Source: CAZADH01 sp964483805
GTDB taxonomy: Bacteria > Muiribacteriota > Ozemobacteria > Ozemobacterales > Ozemobacteraceae
Assembly: GCA_964483805.1 (NCBI GenBank)
Contig: CAZADH010000033.1
Location: forward strand, 1 to 30,795
Reading direction: 5' to 3'
Length of the DNA: 30,795 bases
The notes under the pieces are model-generated. The model did no database searches and was not told where the DNA came from. It worked only from the letters and a program-made list of their open reading frames with translations. Positions 15,718-25,261 of this stretch are shown in pieces. Positions within the stretch are counted from its first letter, which is position 1; every line of letters begins with the position of its first letter. The translations under genes and the position numbers were made by a program.

Positions 15718-18557
15718 TCACTCCTGGCGCCGCAGCACCAGCACGGTCACATCGTCGGTCAGCGGCCCGGGCGCCCGCGCCCGGTCGTATTCGGCCAGCA
15801 GTTCGTCGAGCATCCCGCCGGCCGTCATGTGGGTGGTTCCACAGCGGCGCACCATCGTTTCGAGCCACAGGTTGCCCAGCCACTCTCCGGCGGCGGTCTC
15901 GGCCTCGGTCACGCCATCGGTGAACAGCACCACGGCATCGCCCGGATCGATTCGATACTCGACCCGCGGCCAACTGCCACGCGCACGAAACCCGACCGGA
16001 ACGCCTGGCATCTCCCGCATGTCGAGCGAGCCCGTCGCCGCACGGTAGACCACCGGATAGTGATGCCCGGCGTTGGTCGCGACCACCGTGTGCCGCCCCG
16101 GATCGAACCCCAACAGCAGCACGGTCATGTATTTCCGCTGCGCCTTCAATTCTCGATTGAACACATGATTCAGAGCGCCCATCACCTGGTCGGGTTCGCA
16201 CCGCCCCTCCCGCAGGCTGTAGGCCACCGCCGCCTTCGCCATCGCCATCGCCAGTGCCGCCGAAATGCCATGACCGGTCGCATCGCCAATCAGCAGAAGA
16301 TACCGTCCATCCGGCAGCGGCAGACAATCGAAGTAGTCGCCCCCCAGATCGCTCGCCGTGATGTTGCGGGCCGCCAAGGTGTAGCCCCCAACCACCGGAA
16401 GTTGTCGCGGCATGAGGCTGCCCTGCACGATGCGGGCCAACTGCAACTCGCGCAGTTCCCCGAGCATCCGATTGAACACGCGCGCCAACTCGCCCAGTTC
16501 ATCGTCGCGCCGCACCGGGATCAACCCCTCGACCCGCCGCAAGCGCATCGACTCGATGCCGCGCGACAGGTCGCCAATCGGCACCAGCACCATTTCGGCC
16601 AACACGAACCCGGCCATGAGGACGATCGCCAGCGCGACCAGAGCGAAAAGCAGCAACCGATGTCGCCAGGGTTGCAACGCCGCCAGGGTTGCGGTCGCAT
16701 CGCGGGCGGTCAGCAGCCCCCATCGATGGATGAGTCCTTCGGGACGGGTCACGATCCACGCCGGCCCCGACGACAACCGGACCTCCCACTGCTGGGGTTG
16801 CTCGGTCTTGTTGCCGGCGACCAGCAGATCGGCGAGGAGACGCCGGTCGGCAGCAGGCAGATCAGGATGCAATACAACGTCCATAAAATTCATGACAAAC
16901 AACCGATCTCCGACCGGTTGTTTTTTTACCACCGCCGTCAGGCGACGCCGCACCAAACCGCCCCGATCCTGGATGACGGCAATGAATGCCGGTCCAGTCG
17001 CCGCCGGGGGATACAACGACCAGTAGTATTCGACGGGGGTCTTCGACATCGCCAGTTCATGCAGGCGATCCGGGTGGCCAGCGATGGTCGACCAGCCAAG
17101 CGCCTCACTCGACATCAAATCTTCACAGAGGATATCGATGCTGTCGAGTCGCTGCGGCCCGGCGGCGAGCCGCTCACCGTGGTACAGCCGAAAAGCGAAG
17201 CGCGAGAACATCTTCTGCAACAGGTGCACGGGCTGGTCGGGCGCAAACGTGGTAAACATCGGCTCGCCGCCACCCGCGCGCAGATCGACGTATTCGCACA
17301 CATCGCGAGACCGCATCGCGCGCAGGAAACGCTGCAACTTTTCCGGTTTTTGCCAGTGGCGTCCTGCCAGATCGCGAATCCGCCGACAGGCCAGCAGAAA
17401 GCGTTGCCGCTCCTGCACCAGGTCGCCTTCGATCCGTTGCAGCCGATCGAGTCCGTCTTTGAAGGCCTGATGGCGCAAGCGGTCGGCCCGATCGCGCAGG
17501 GTGGCGTGGCCCAGCAGGAGCGCGCTGCCCAGCGGCAACAGGGTGACATACAACAGCAACATCCAGATCTGCATCCGGATCGACCAGACCATGTTTCCAG
17601 CCCTGACCCGACGCCATGCCCAACCGCCGGCACCAAGAGAGAACAAGATGCCGGCCGCGGCCGCACCTCCCCATGAAACCCGCGACATCCCCGGCGCGGT
17701 AACCGGAACGGTGAGACACGTGACCTGCCCCCAGCGATCGCGCAAGAACGCCCAGACGAGCCCTTCGCTCTCGACCTGGGTCACGCCGGCGCTCTGCGCC
17801 AACGCCCACGCCGCTTGCATCTCGCCGGCACTCCGACCGCGTGGCGGCACCCAGACATCGAGTTCCGGCCAGGCTTTGCCGATCCAGGGCCGATACTCTT
17901 GCCATGCGGCCCGCGCCGCCACGAAGCGGCGCCACTGCACGTCCGACAGGTCCTCGATCACCATGACCGCGCCCAGACCATCGCCGTGGCGCACCACATA
18001 GAGCACTCCGCGCGATCCTCGCCGCGGCAGGCGCAGATACTCCCCATTGAACCGCCGCAACCGCGCGACCGTTGCGCCCTTTCCCCAGATCCGGCGCAAC
18101 ACCCGATCGAGGCGCGCATCGGCGGCCGGGTCGACCTTCTCGTTGCGGCCGATGGCTACCACAATTTGCTGGGCCACACTCGCCAACCGATCACCGGCCG
18201 GCGCCAACAACACCGGTCGCTGTTCCTGAAACAGGAACAACCGCACCCGAATCTGCAACCGCTTGGCGATCGACTCCCGTTTAGGCTCTCGATGTCGTTG
18301 AGCCGACCCCGCATGTAACCCAGCACATACCGCAGGGCATTGGTGGTCGAACAGCCTGCATCCTGCCCCGCCACGATGCGTGCCAGCGCCAGACCAAGCC
18401 GATCGGCACGATCCCGTTGCCGCCCTTCGTGCCAGCGCTCGTACGCCGACACGGCCACCCCGGCAGCCGCCAGTACCGGCAAGAGCAAGACGACCGCGAG
18501 CGCATAACCCTTCCGCGCCGCCCGCACCGGTTGAGCGTTGTTGCGGTGCCCGCTCAT
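15718..18557 (-). CDS. Membrane SpoIIE/RsbU-type PP2C phosphatase with HAMP, interrupted by a frameshift
   Basis: The C-terminal 240 or so residues form a SpoIIE phosphatase with all metal-binding acids: SDLGGDYFD, IGDATGHG, FTDGVTEA and LTDDVTVL. A HAMP domain (IPVRRDDELGELARVFNRML) and two large extracytoplasmic sensor regions between membrane helices precede it. It probably dephosphorylates a STAS protein such as the next gene's product. The likely start is ATG 18557, overlapping the previous stop by four bases, with a TM helix at about 18-36 (GYALAVVLLLPVLAAAGVAV). That frame runs to about 18280, beyond which coding sense continues in another frame (from KRESIAKRLQ). A one-base shift near 18250-18300 therefore splits the gene. 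Without correction a gene caller would keep only the longer frame from an arbitrary start; the frame extending to 18594 upstream of the shift looks like non-coding shadow. Confidence 0.85.
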
Positions 18558-21415
18558 GGTCGCCCCTCACTGCCGATTTCCGGGCTGGGAGCACTCTGCC
18601 GGTGAATCGCCAGCACCGTCACGTCATCGACGGCGCCGACACACCGGCCTTCGTGGAACGCCGACAACTGCTCGGTCAGGGCCACCGCCCCAAGGCCACC
18701 GTCGACTCCGGCCAACCAGGCGGCAAGACCGTCGTAGCCCAGCTCGCGACCGTCACGATCTCGCCCTTCGACCAGACCGTCGGTATAGCAGACCAGGGTG
18801 TCGCCGGGGCGCAACTGCCCATCGATCGTTTCCGGCACCCAAGCCCGCCGGCGACTGCCGAGCGGATACGCCGCGCGCCCCACCGCCTCGACTCGGCCAC
18901 TCTCTCGCCGCAACATTGGATAAGGGTGACCACATGCAATACATGATATTGCTCCTGTCGCCGGCGCCAGCAGACCGCAAAACATGGCAAGAAAAGGCCG
19001 CTGCGTTCCGCCCAGGTCGGCAAGCAACCGGTCGAGCGCTTGTCCGAGCCGACCCAGGTCGGGACGCGGCTCTGCGAGCCACAACGTCACCGTGGCCTTG
19101 ACGAAGGCCATGATCAACGCCGACCCGACCCCGTGGCCGGCCACGTCCCCAACCAGGAACAACAGCCGGCCATCGGCCAACGTCCGGCAATCGAGGCAAT
19201 CACCACCGAGATCGGAGGCAAATGTTGTCCGACCCAAAACGTCGTAGCCCTCGATCGCCGGATAACTCTGGGGCAGCAACCCGGTTTGCACGGCGCGTGC
19301 CACATCGTATTCACGCAACTCGACCACCATTGCATTGAACGCGCCCGCCAGACGCCCCAGCTCGTCGTCGTGGATGATCGGCACCACCTGGGTGAACTGG
19401 CGCCGGCGCAACGCTTCGACGCCGGCGGCCAGACCATGCACCGGCACCAGGAGACGCGTCGAGAGCTGCCGTCCCATCAACCATGCCAGACACAAAGCCA
19501 GCAGCAAACCGCCGCCGATGACCCGGCGCAACCCGGCCAGTCGGCGGGCCAATGTCGCCTCGGGAAACAGAGCCAGCAGGCAATGATCGTCGATGCCGGC
19601 GGCCCGCACGCAAGAATACCAGTATTTCTCGCCGTCCAAGGTCACCTGGCCCGCATGCGGATACTGCATGATCGCCGTCGCCCAGGCAATCGACGACAGC
19701 GCACGGTCCCATCCCCGCCGGTCGGCGCCAACCCAGGCCGCCGTCCCGATGTTGAATGCCGCCAGCCGGACCGGCGCATCCATGAGGAAGAATCGCTGCT
19801 CGAGCTGGCCGGCAAGAAAACTGCGAATGAGATGTTCGCGCGGCACGAGCATGGCCACGAGCGCAGCCGCCGTGTTCGGCCGGTCGAAGCAGTTCCAGAA
19901 CAAGAACGACCGCTCCTCGCCGGTGGTGATCGGATGCAGATACCGTGGGTAATTGGCCATAAAACCGAAGCCAATGTGCCGATGGCGGATCATCCCGGCA
20001 ACGAACTCGTCGGGCCGGGTGCGGGCCTCGCGCAGGCGCACCGGCGCCCATTTCTCCAGGGCGATGTGCGAAAACACGCCCATCAGAGAATGAAAACCGC
20101 CGGTCTCGGTTTCGGTGGCAAACACGCGCTGCCCGTCAGGATTGCGCAACTCGAACCACCCGCCGACGCCGGGCGGCAGCAACGCGGCCGCCACCGAAGC
20201 GACACCGGGACCAACCTGTGCCAACACGGGATCGCCGGTCAACCGCCGCATCTGCAACCCCGCCTGGTGCAGGTGCAACACAAAACGGGCATCGAGTTCC
20301 TGAACGGCCGCGTTCTGAAACCGGGTCACCTGGTTGCCCAGCACCTGCTCACGCTCGGCCACCAACTCGGACGCGCCGATCACCAGGGCCCCGGCCGGGG
20401 CCAGCGCTGCCAATAGGAAAACGGCAGTCGAAACCCCATGCAACGACCCCAGGCGATCACGCGACCAGACCAACCGGCGCACCACTGCCAACCACACCAC
20501 CAACGCCGCGAGCCGTCCCGCTGTCGTCGCCGGTATCTTGGCTTCTGCCGGTATCGGCAAACCGCCAAAGAAGATCTGGCCTGCCGCCGTGGTACGAAAT
20601 ACCCAGTATTGCCCGGCATGTTCGCCGGCATCGGAACCGGTGCGCTGCACCGCGTGCCATGCCTGGCGCGCGGCCCCCGGTTCCGCCTGCCCCCACACCC
20701 GCCAGCGCCCCGCCACCGACTCGCCGCCGCCGACCACCATGGCGGCGGCCGTGCGCCGGTGGATCCGCTCGCGACGCATGGCGGCAAGCAATCGCTGCGT
20801 CGAATCGGGGATCGCCCTGACCGTGATGATGACGCCCCACCCCGGCCCGCGCTCCCACGCCAACCAACCGTCGCCACCCGCCATCTGCACGGCGACCACA
20901 CGGCCCCGACGCAGCGCAAACGACCCCAACGTTTTGCCCAGGCCGAGGTTCTGGGGAATGATGCGGTTCAGTTGCCGCCCGATCTGCACGCGCGCCGGCG
21001 CGTCGTCGAGCGTCACCCCGCGAAACAACTGGCGCATCAGCCATTGATTCGGCGCCTTTTCAGGCCAGGTTTCGACCAGGTCGCCCCGGCCATCGAAGCG
21101 AAAAGCCTCGACGGCGCACTCCGGGCTGAGCCGACGCAACTGCGTCAATACATTGTATAACGTGGCCCGCTTGCCCTGTCGGCGAAAAGTGGCCATGACG
21201 GCGAGGACCCGTCCGCGCACATAGGTCACCGCATCGGCCCTCACCGCCAGACGCTCGACCAGTGCTGCGGACTGTTGCTCGAAACGCCGGCGCGCATCGT
21301 CGGCCGCGGTGCGGGCGCGACTCTCTCCGATCAAAACCAGAAGAACCACAGGCACGAGCAGGAGCGCAGCCCAACAACCCCGGCGCCACCCGCCCACGTC
21401 GCCACTATTGCGCAC
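18554..21415 (-). CDS. Membrane SpoIIE/RsbU-type PP2C phosphatase with HAMP
   Basis: About 953 residues from GTG 21415, which has GGAGGGGAGA just upstream; the frame is open to 21481. TM1 (CWAALLLVPVVLLVLIG) is near the N-terminus, followed by a large extracytoplasmic region, further membrane helices around ALVVWLAVV and TAVFLLAALAPAGALVIGAS, a second extracytoplasmic region, a helix (VIGGGLLLALCLAWLMG), HAMP (VPIIHDDELGRLAGAFNAM) and a roughly 250-residue SpoIIE phosphatase. The metal acids are present in SDLGGDCLD, VGDVAGHG, CYTDGLVEG and VDDVTVLAI. It shares architecture with the downstream phosphatase, whose ATG overlaps its stop, so the pair probably arose by tandem duplication and diverged most in the sensor parts. 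Signal unknown. The likely output is a phosphorylated STAS partner. Confidence 0.92.
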   Translation of the reverse strand: MRNSGDVGGWRRGCWAALLLVPVVLLVLIGESRARTAADDARRRFEQQSAALVERLAVRADAVTYVRGRVLAVMATFRRQGKRATLYNVLTQLRRLSPECAVEAFRFDGRGDLVETWPEKAPNQWLMRQLFRGVTLDDAPARVQIGRQLNRIIPQNLGLGKTLGSFALRRGRVVAVQMAGGDGWLAWERGPGWGVIITVRAIPDSTQRLLAAMRRERIHRRTAAAMVVGGGESVAGRWRVWGQAEPGAARQAWHAVQRTGSDAGEHAGQYWVFRTTAAGQIFFGGLPIPAEAKIPATTAGRLAALVVWLAVVRRLVWSRDRLGSLHGVSTAVFLLAALAPAGALVIGASELVAEREQVLGNQVTRFQNAAVQELDARFVLHLHQAGLQMRRLTGDPVLAQVGPGVASVAAALLPPGVGGWFELRNPDGQRVFATETETGGFHSLMGVFSHIALEKWAPVRLREARTRPDEFVAGMIRHRHIGFGFMANYPRYLHPITTGEERSFLFWNCFDRPNTAAALVAMLVPREHLIRSFLAGQLEQRFFLMDAPVRLAAFNIGTAAWVGADRRGWDRALSSIAWATAIMQYPHAGQVTLDGEKYWYSCVRAAGIDDHCLLALFPEATLARRLAGLRRVIGGGLLLALCLAWLMGRQLSTRLLVPVHGLAAGVEALRRRQFTQVVPIIHDDELGRLAGAFNAMVVELREYDVARAVQTGLLPQSYPAIEGYDVLGRTTFASDLGGDCLDCRTLADGRLLFLVGDVAGHGVGSALIMAFVKATVTLWLAEPRPDLGRLGQALDRLLADLGGTQRPFLAMFCGLLAPATGAISCIACGHPYPMLRRESGRVEAVGRAAYPLGSRRRAWVPETIDGQLRPGDTLVCYTDGLVEGRDRDGRELGYDGLAAWLAGVDGGLGAVALTEQLSAFHEGRCVGAVDDVTVLAIHRQSAPSPEIGSEGRP

Positions 21416-21452
21416 CCTGTCTCCCCTCCGTCCTCGCCTCGGAACTGCCGCA

Positions 21453-21458
21453 ATGATA
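21453..21458 (-). promoter_or_regulatory. Possible -10 element for the phosphatase operon
   Basis: TATCAT on the minus strand, 38 bases before the GTG start of the first phosphatase gene. No good -35 lies at the right distance, so this is tentative. The gap 21416-21590 is a divergent promoter region shared with typA. Confidence 0.3.
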
Positions 21459-21507
21459 CGCGAACCTGCCGCCAACCGCACGCCTTCAACGCGCCCTCAA
21501 TCCGCGC

Positions 21508-21536
21508 TTGCCGGGCGTCGACCAATGGGCTAGAAT
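21508..21536 (+). promoter_or_regulatory. Sigma-70-like promoter for typA
   Basis: TTGCCG (21508-21513), a 17-base spacer, then TAGAAT (21531-21536): four of six and five of six matches to the consensus. The typA ATG lies about 54 bases downstream. Confidence 0.65.
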
Positions 21537-21590
21537 GCGCACGCCAGCAGTTCCAAATTGTCAACGACGCAGCAAGGAAGCCGCAGCAGC

Positions 21591-23408
21591 ATGAGTTTTT
21601 CCGCACACTACCCGCCCGAAAAGATCCGCAACGTCGCGATTATCGCCCACGTCGACCACGGCAAGACCACCCTGGTCGATGCCATGATTCGCCAATCTGG
21701 CCTGTTTCGCGAGAACCAGCGCATTCAAGAGTGCTTCATGGACAGCAACGCCATCGAGCGCGAACGCGGCATCACCATTCTCGCCAAGAACCTGTCGCTC
21801 GGCTACCTCGACCACAAAATCAACGTGGTCGACACACCCGGCCACGTCGACTTTGGCGGCGAGGTCGAACGCGTTCTCCAGATGGTCAACGGCTGCCTGC
21901 TGGTCGTCGATTCGTTCGAAGGCCCCATGCCACAGACCCGCTTCGTGCTGCGCAAGGCCCTCAATGCGGGTTTGCGCCCGATCGTCGTCGTCAACAAGAT
22001 CGACCGGCCCGATGCCCGCCCCGAACAGGTCGTCGACGAAGTGCTCGACCTCTTCATCGACGTCGGCGCCGACGAGTCGATTCTCGATTACCCGGTACTC
22101 TTCGCCTCGGGCCGCGACGGTTATGCATGCGCTTCGCTCGGCGATCCGCGCAACAGCATCCGCCCCCTGCTCGACGCCATCGTCCACCACGTACCGCCAC
22201 CGACCGGGCAACTCGACGCTCCTGGTTCGATGCTGGTCACGAGCCTCGACTACAACGACTATGTCGGCCGCATTGGCATTGGCCGCATCTTCTCGGGCCG
22301 CATCAACGCCAAGAGCGATGTCTTCTTGATTTCGGCGGGCAAGCCGCTCGAAAAAGGCAAGATCGCCAAGCTCTACACTTTTCAAGGCGTGCAGCGCGTC
22401 GAAACGGCCGAGGCCTCGGCCGGCGACCTGATTGCCATTGCGGGCCTGCCGACCGTCAGCATTGGCCACACCGTGGCCACGGCCGAGACCGTCGAACCGC
22501 TGCCGGTGATTCCCATCGATCAGCCGGTCATCTCGATGACCTTCTCGCCGAACGTCAGCCCGTTTTCCGGGCGCGACGGCAACATGCTGACCTCCCGGCA
22601 GATCTGGGCCCGCCTGCAGAAAGAACTCGAGTCGAACGTTGCCCTGCGCGTCGAAACCACCGAATCACCCGACACGTTTCTCGTGTCGGGCCGCGGCGAA
22701 TTGCATCTGGGTATCCTCATCGAAAACATGCGCCGCGAGGGGTTCGAACTCGAGATATCGCGCCCGAAGGCGATCATGAAACACGACGCCAACGGCACGC
22801 TGCTCGAACCGATCGAAGAACTGACCCTCGACATCCCCGAAACCTACATGGGCCCGATCATGGAAGTCCTCGGACCGCGACGCGCGATCCTCTCGGCGAG
22901 CCACCGACTCGCGCAAGGCGGCATCCGGCTGGTCTTCACCATCCCGGCGCGCAGCCTGATCGGCTTTCGCAACCAGTTCCTCACCATGACCAACGGCACC
23001 GGTATCCTCAATCAGGGTTTCTTCGGGTATGAGCCGTACCGCGGCGATATCCCCGGGCGCCGGGTCGGCGTCATGGTGGCCATGGAAGACGGCACCACCA
23101 CGGGTTATGCCATTCGCGGCCTCGAAGAGCGCGGGGTGTTGTTCTGCGCTCCCGGCCAGGAAATCTACACCGGCATGATCGTCGGCGAATGCCCCCGCGA
23201 CGGCGACATGAACGTCAACGTCGTGCGCGCCAAGCACCTGACCAACCACCGGTCGTCGACCCAGGACATCGTCGAACGCCTGACGCCACCGCGGCTGTTT
23301 TCGCTCGACCAGGCGCTCGAATACATCACCGACGACGAACTGGTCGAAGTCACCCCCAACGCCGTGCGCATGCGCAAACGCACTTCGACCTACAAGCGCC
23401 GCGGCTGA
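21591..23408 (+). CDS. typA: Ribosome-associated translational GTPase TypA/BipA
   Basis: 605 residues, the family length. The N-terminal GTPase has G1 AHVDHGKTT (19-27), G2 RERGITI, G3 DTPGHVDFGGEVER and G4 NKIDRP, followed by EF-G-like domains and the C-terminal BipA-specific domain (with the conserved GYEPYRGDIPGR). BipA binds the 70S ribosome and assists 50S assembly and growth under stress or cold. ATG 21591 is preferred over TTG 21558 because the conserved N-terminus begins there and AAGGAAG precedes it. It is the only clear plus-strand gene, diverging from the phosphatase operon. Its stop codon directly abuts that of the methyltransferase. Confidence 0.97.
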   Translation: MSFSAHYPPEKIRNVAIIAHVDHGKTTLVDAMIRQSGLFRENQRIQECFMDSNAIERERGITILAKNLSLGYLDHKINVVDTPGHVDFGGEVERVLQMVNGCLLVVDSFEGPMPQTRFVLRKALNAGLRPIVVVNKIDRPDARPEQVVDEVLDLFIDVGADESILDYPVLFASGRDGYACASLGDPRNSIRPLLDAIVHHVPPPTGQLDAPGSMLVTSLDYNDYVGRIGIGRIFSGRINAKSDVFLISAGKPLEKGKIAKLYTFQGVQRVETAEASAGDLIAIAGLPTVSIGHTVATAETVEPLPVIPIDQPVISMTFSPNVSPFSGRDGNMLTSRQIWARLQKELESNVALRVETTESPDTFLVSGRGELHLGILIENMRREGFELEISRPKAIMKHDANGTLLEPIEELTLDIPETYMGPIMEVLGPRRAILSASHRLAQGGIRLVFTIPARSLIGFRNQFLTMTNGTGILNQGFFGYEPYRGDIPGRRVGVMVAMEDGTTTGYAIRGLEERGVLFCAPGQEIYTGMIVGECPRDGDMNVNVVRAKHLTNHRSSTQDIVERLTPPRLFSLDQALEYITDDELVEVTPNAVRMRKRTSTYKRRG

Positions 23409-24290
23409 TCAAGGCGTTTTGCCCAGGCGCGAAACCTTCGCGACCCGGCGAGATCGAGGCCCACGCAGGTCGGCCATCGCCTGGATCGGCGCGGCCGCTC
23501 CGCCGTCTTGCCCCAATCGTTTCTGGGCAAATCGCAGCGCCACCGTCGACCGATCGCAGCCCACGTAGCGACGCCCATGGCGGGATGCCGCAACCAACGT
23601 GGTGCCTGACCCGCACATCGGATCGAGAACCGTGTCACCGGGGGAGGTCAACGCCAGAACCAGCCGATCGAGCAGTGCGAGCGGTTTCTGGGTCGGATAG
23701 CCGACCCGCTCGGGCGAGAGCGGATTGACGATCGGCACTGTCCAGACATCATCGGGGATTTTGCCGCGTGGATCGGGCATGTACCGCTTGCCCGACCGCG
23801 CTGTGATCCCGTGGCGGGCGTAACTCGAACCAGCCGCATAGGGTTCACGCACCGCATCGGCATCGAATAGATAATCTTTACGAAGTGCATACCAAAGCAA
23901 TATATCGTGTTTCTCGGCGAACCGCCGCCGGCTGCGACCGCCGCCGGTGTAATGCCAGACGATGGCATTGACAAACCGCGCCACACCCAACCGTTCGTCG
24001 AGGGCGACTTTGACGCGATAGACGGCGCGGTCGTCGAGGTGAACCACGATGCTGCCATTGGGCATCAACAGAGGAATCAGCGCGTCGATCCTGGTCAGCA
24101 ACCAGTCGACATAGGACCCCAACCCGCCGGGCCAACGGTCGTCGAACTGTGGCGCGCCGCGCGTGGGCCCCGCCCGCAGACGCCCCGTCGCGAACGGTGG
24201 ATCGAGATAAACCAACCGGCACGACGCCGGCGCCACGCAGTCAGGCAGACGCAGGCAATCGCCTTGCCAGAGCTGGTTGCCGGGGTCCAT
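23409..24290 (-). CDS. Orphan beta-class N4/N6 DNA methyltransferase
   Basis: 293 residues. The catalytic motif IV is D30-P-P-F (LVYLDPPFATG). A variable central part, possibly the target-recognition region, leads to motif X (YPTQKPLALLDRLV) and the SAM-binding motif I DPMCGSGTT near 240. The order IV...X-I marks the beta class, which methylates adenine N6 or cytosine N4; which of the two cannot be told from DPPF alone. No restriction endonuclease gene is adjacent, so it may act in regulation or be a relic of a restriction-modification system. It starts 28 bases after the membrane-protein gene, probably on the same transcript; the ribosome site is weak. Its stop abuts the typA stop as TGATCA. 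Confidence 0.92.
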   Translation of the reverse strand: MDPGNQLWQGDCLRLPDCVAPASCRLVYLDPPFATGRLRAGPTRGAPQFDDRWPGGLGSYVDWLLTRIDALIPLLMPNGSIVVHLDDRAVYRVKVALDERLGVARFVNAIVWHYTGGGRSRRRFAEKHDILLWYALRKDYLFDADAVREPYAAGSSYARHGITARSGKRYMPDPRGKIPDDVWTVPIVNPLSPERVGYPTQKPLALLDRLVLALTSPGDTVLDPMCGSGTTLVAASRHGRRYVGCDRSTVALRFAQKRLGQDGGAAAPIQAMADLRGPRSRRVAKVSRLGKTP

Positions 24291-24318
24291 GTTGGAACGA
24301 AGGATCGACGCCGCTCCA

Positions 24319-25023
24319 CTAATTGAGGAACTTGGTCGTGACGTCGGACTGATCGCGCCGGGTCTTCACGACGTCGAGCGCCCGCCGCGTCAGATCGTCG
24401 GCCACGGCACGCCGTTGCCATGGAAAGGCGGCATCCCATTCGGATGCGGCCTCAGAGCGCACCCGCTCATCGACGCGCTTCCACTCGGCCCGGGCTTCTT
24501 CGAACTCGGAGGCCGACAAGACGCGCTTCAATTTTTCGCGCTCGCGACCGAACACATCGAGATTGTCGATGATCGACGCCCACTGGGCCGGGTCGAGCCG
24601 GCTCACGATGTCGACGATCGCCCCCGGCGGAAACGGCCAATCAACACGGATGGTCCGCCCGGGTTCTTCGCTAATCAGTTCTTCCCATTCGTCGATAGAT
24701 TCCTCAATGTCATCAGCGATCATCTGCGCCAGACCACCGAACAGCGGCACCTTGGCATATTGCTTCGCCAGAGGCTGCAACCGACCCCGCGCCCGCGTCC
24801 GAATGCGCTTCTGCGGCGACTTCACCATCATCTGGCCGTCGGAAAAATACCATTGGTCGGCACTGGGCAGAACGAGCACGATCGTCATCGACATCAGCAT
24901 GAACAGGCCGAGCACATGCAGATAGTCACGCAGCATGCGCCGCTTGCCCTTGCGAAACATGAGGATCCAGATCCATGACAGGACGATGAAGACACACAGC
25001 CCCAACAATCGGGGAAAATCCAT
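24319..25023 (-). CDS. Two-helix membrane protein of unknown function
   Basis: 234 residues, not recognised. Two membrane helices at about 5-23 (RLLGLCVFIVLSWIWILMF) and 33-53 (LRDYLHVLGLFMLMSMTIVL) are joined by a basic loop RKGKRRM, which implies that this loop is cytoplasmic and both ends are outside. After the second helix comes a roughly 180-residue charged, mostly helical domain, first basic (KSPQKRIRTRARGR) then acidic (DDIEESIDEWEELISEEPG). Topology by the positive-inside rule would put this domain outside the cytoplasm. No signature of any enzyme is seen. The ATG has a good ribosome site (GAGGAGAT) and its own promoter upstream. The methyltransferase follows. Confidence 0.8.
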   Translation of the reverse strand: MDFPRLLGLCVFIVLSWIWILMFRKGKRRMLRDYLHVLGLFMLMSMTIVLVLPSADQWYFSDGQMMVKSPQKRIRTRARGRLQPLAKQYAKVPLFGGLAQMIADDIEESIDEWEELISEEPGRTIRVDWPFPPGAIVDIVSRLDPAQWASIIDNLDVFGREREKLKRVLSASEFEEARAEWKRVDERVRSEAASEWDAAFPWQRRAVADDLTRRALDVVKTRRDQSDVTTKFLN

Positions 25024-25160
25024 GTGATCATCTCCTCTCCGCCGGATGGGAACGAACTGTGCGGATTACCGACAGAGGAAAAACACTTCACCCGAACCCA
25101 CGGCCAGCAACGTTCTCGAACCGGGAACCGAGTGCGGTCGTGTTTTTACTCCATATATTG

Positions 25161-25190
25161 ATCATAGGACTTTGCCGGCCGCTTGTCCAA
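25161..25190 (-). promoter_or_regulatory. Sigma-70-like promoter for the membrane protein / methyltransferase pair
   Basis: Minus-strand TTGGAC (25190-25185), an 18-base spacer and TATGAT (25166-25161). It lies in the 238-base gap after the diguanylate cyclase gene and would give a leader of about 130 bases. No other gene is seen in 25024-25261. Confidence 0.6.
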
Positions 25191-25219
25191 TGGAATGAGT
25201 CACTGCACCCGCGCATGCT

Positions 25220-25246
25220 TGGCGCTTTCCCGCTGCCTTTGCGCCA
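25220..25246 (-). terminator. Possible terminator hairpin after the diguanylate cyclase gene
   Basis: TGGCGC and GCGCCA pair across a 15-base loop, starting 15 bases after the stop codon. No U-tract follows and the loop is large, so support is weak. Confidence 0.3.
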
Positions 25247-25261
25247 GACAGCCAGGCGGCA

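Noticed and set aside
18279..18285. Programmed -1 ribosomal frameshift at minus-strand CCTAAAC
   Set aside because: The heptamer does not fit X-XXY-YYZ (the P-site codon CTA could not re-pair after slipping to CCT) and I see no convincing stimulatory stem just downstream. A sequencing error or a real indel is simpler.
18300..18594. Start of the second phosphatase at 18594 in the long open frame
   Set aside because: This stretch reads as Arg/Gly/Ala-rich nonsense overlapping the upstream gene, whereas the other frame from 18557 gives a membrane helix and a 4-base coupled start.
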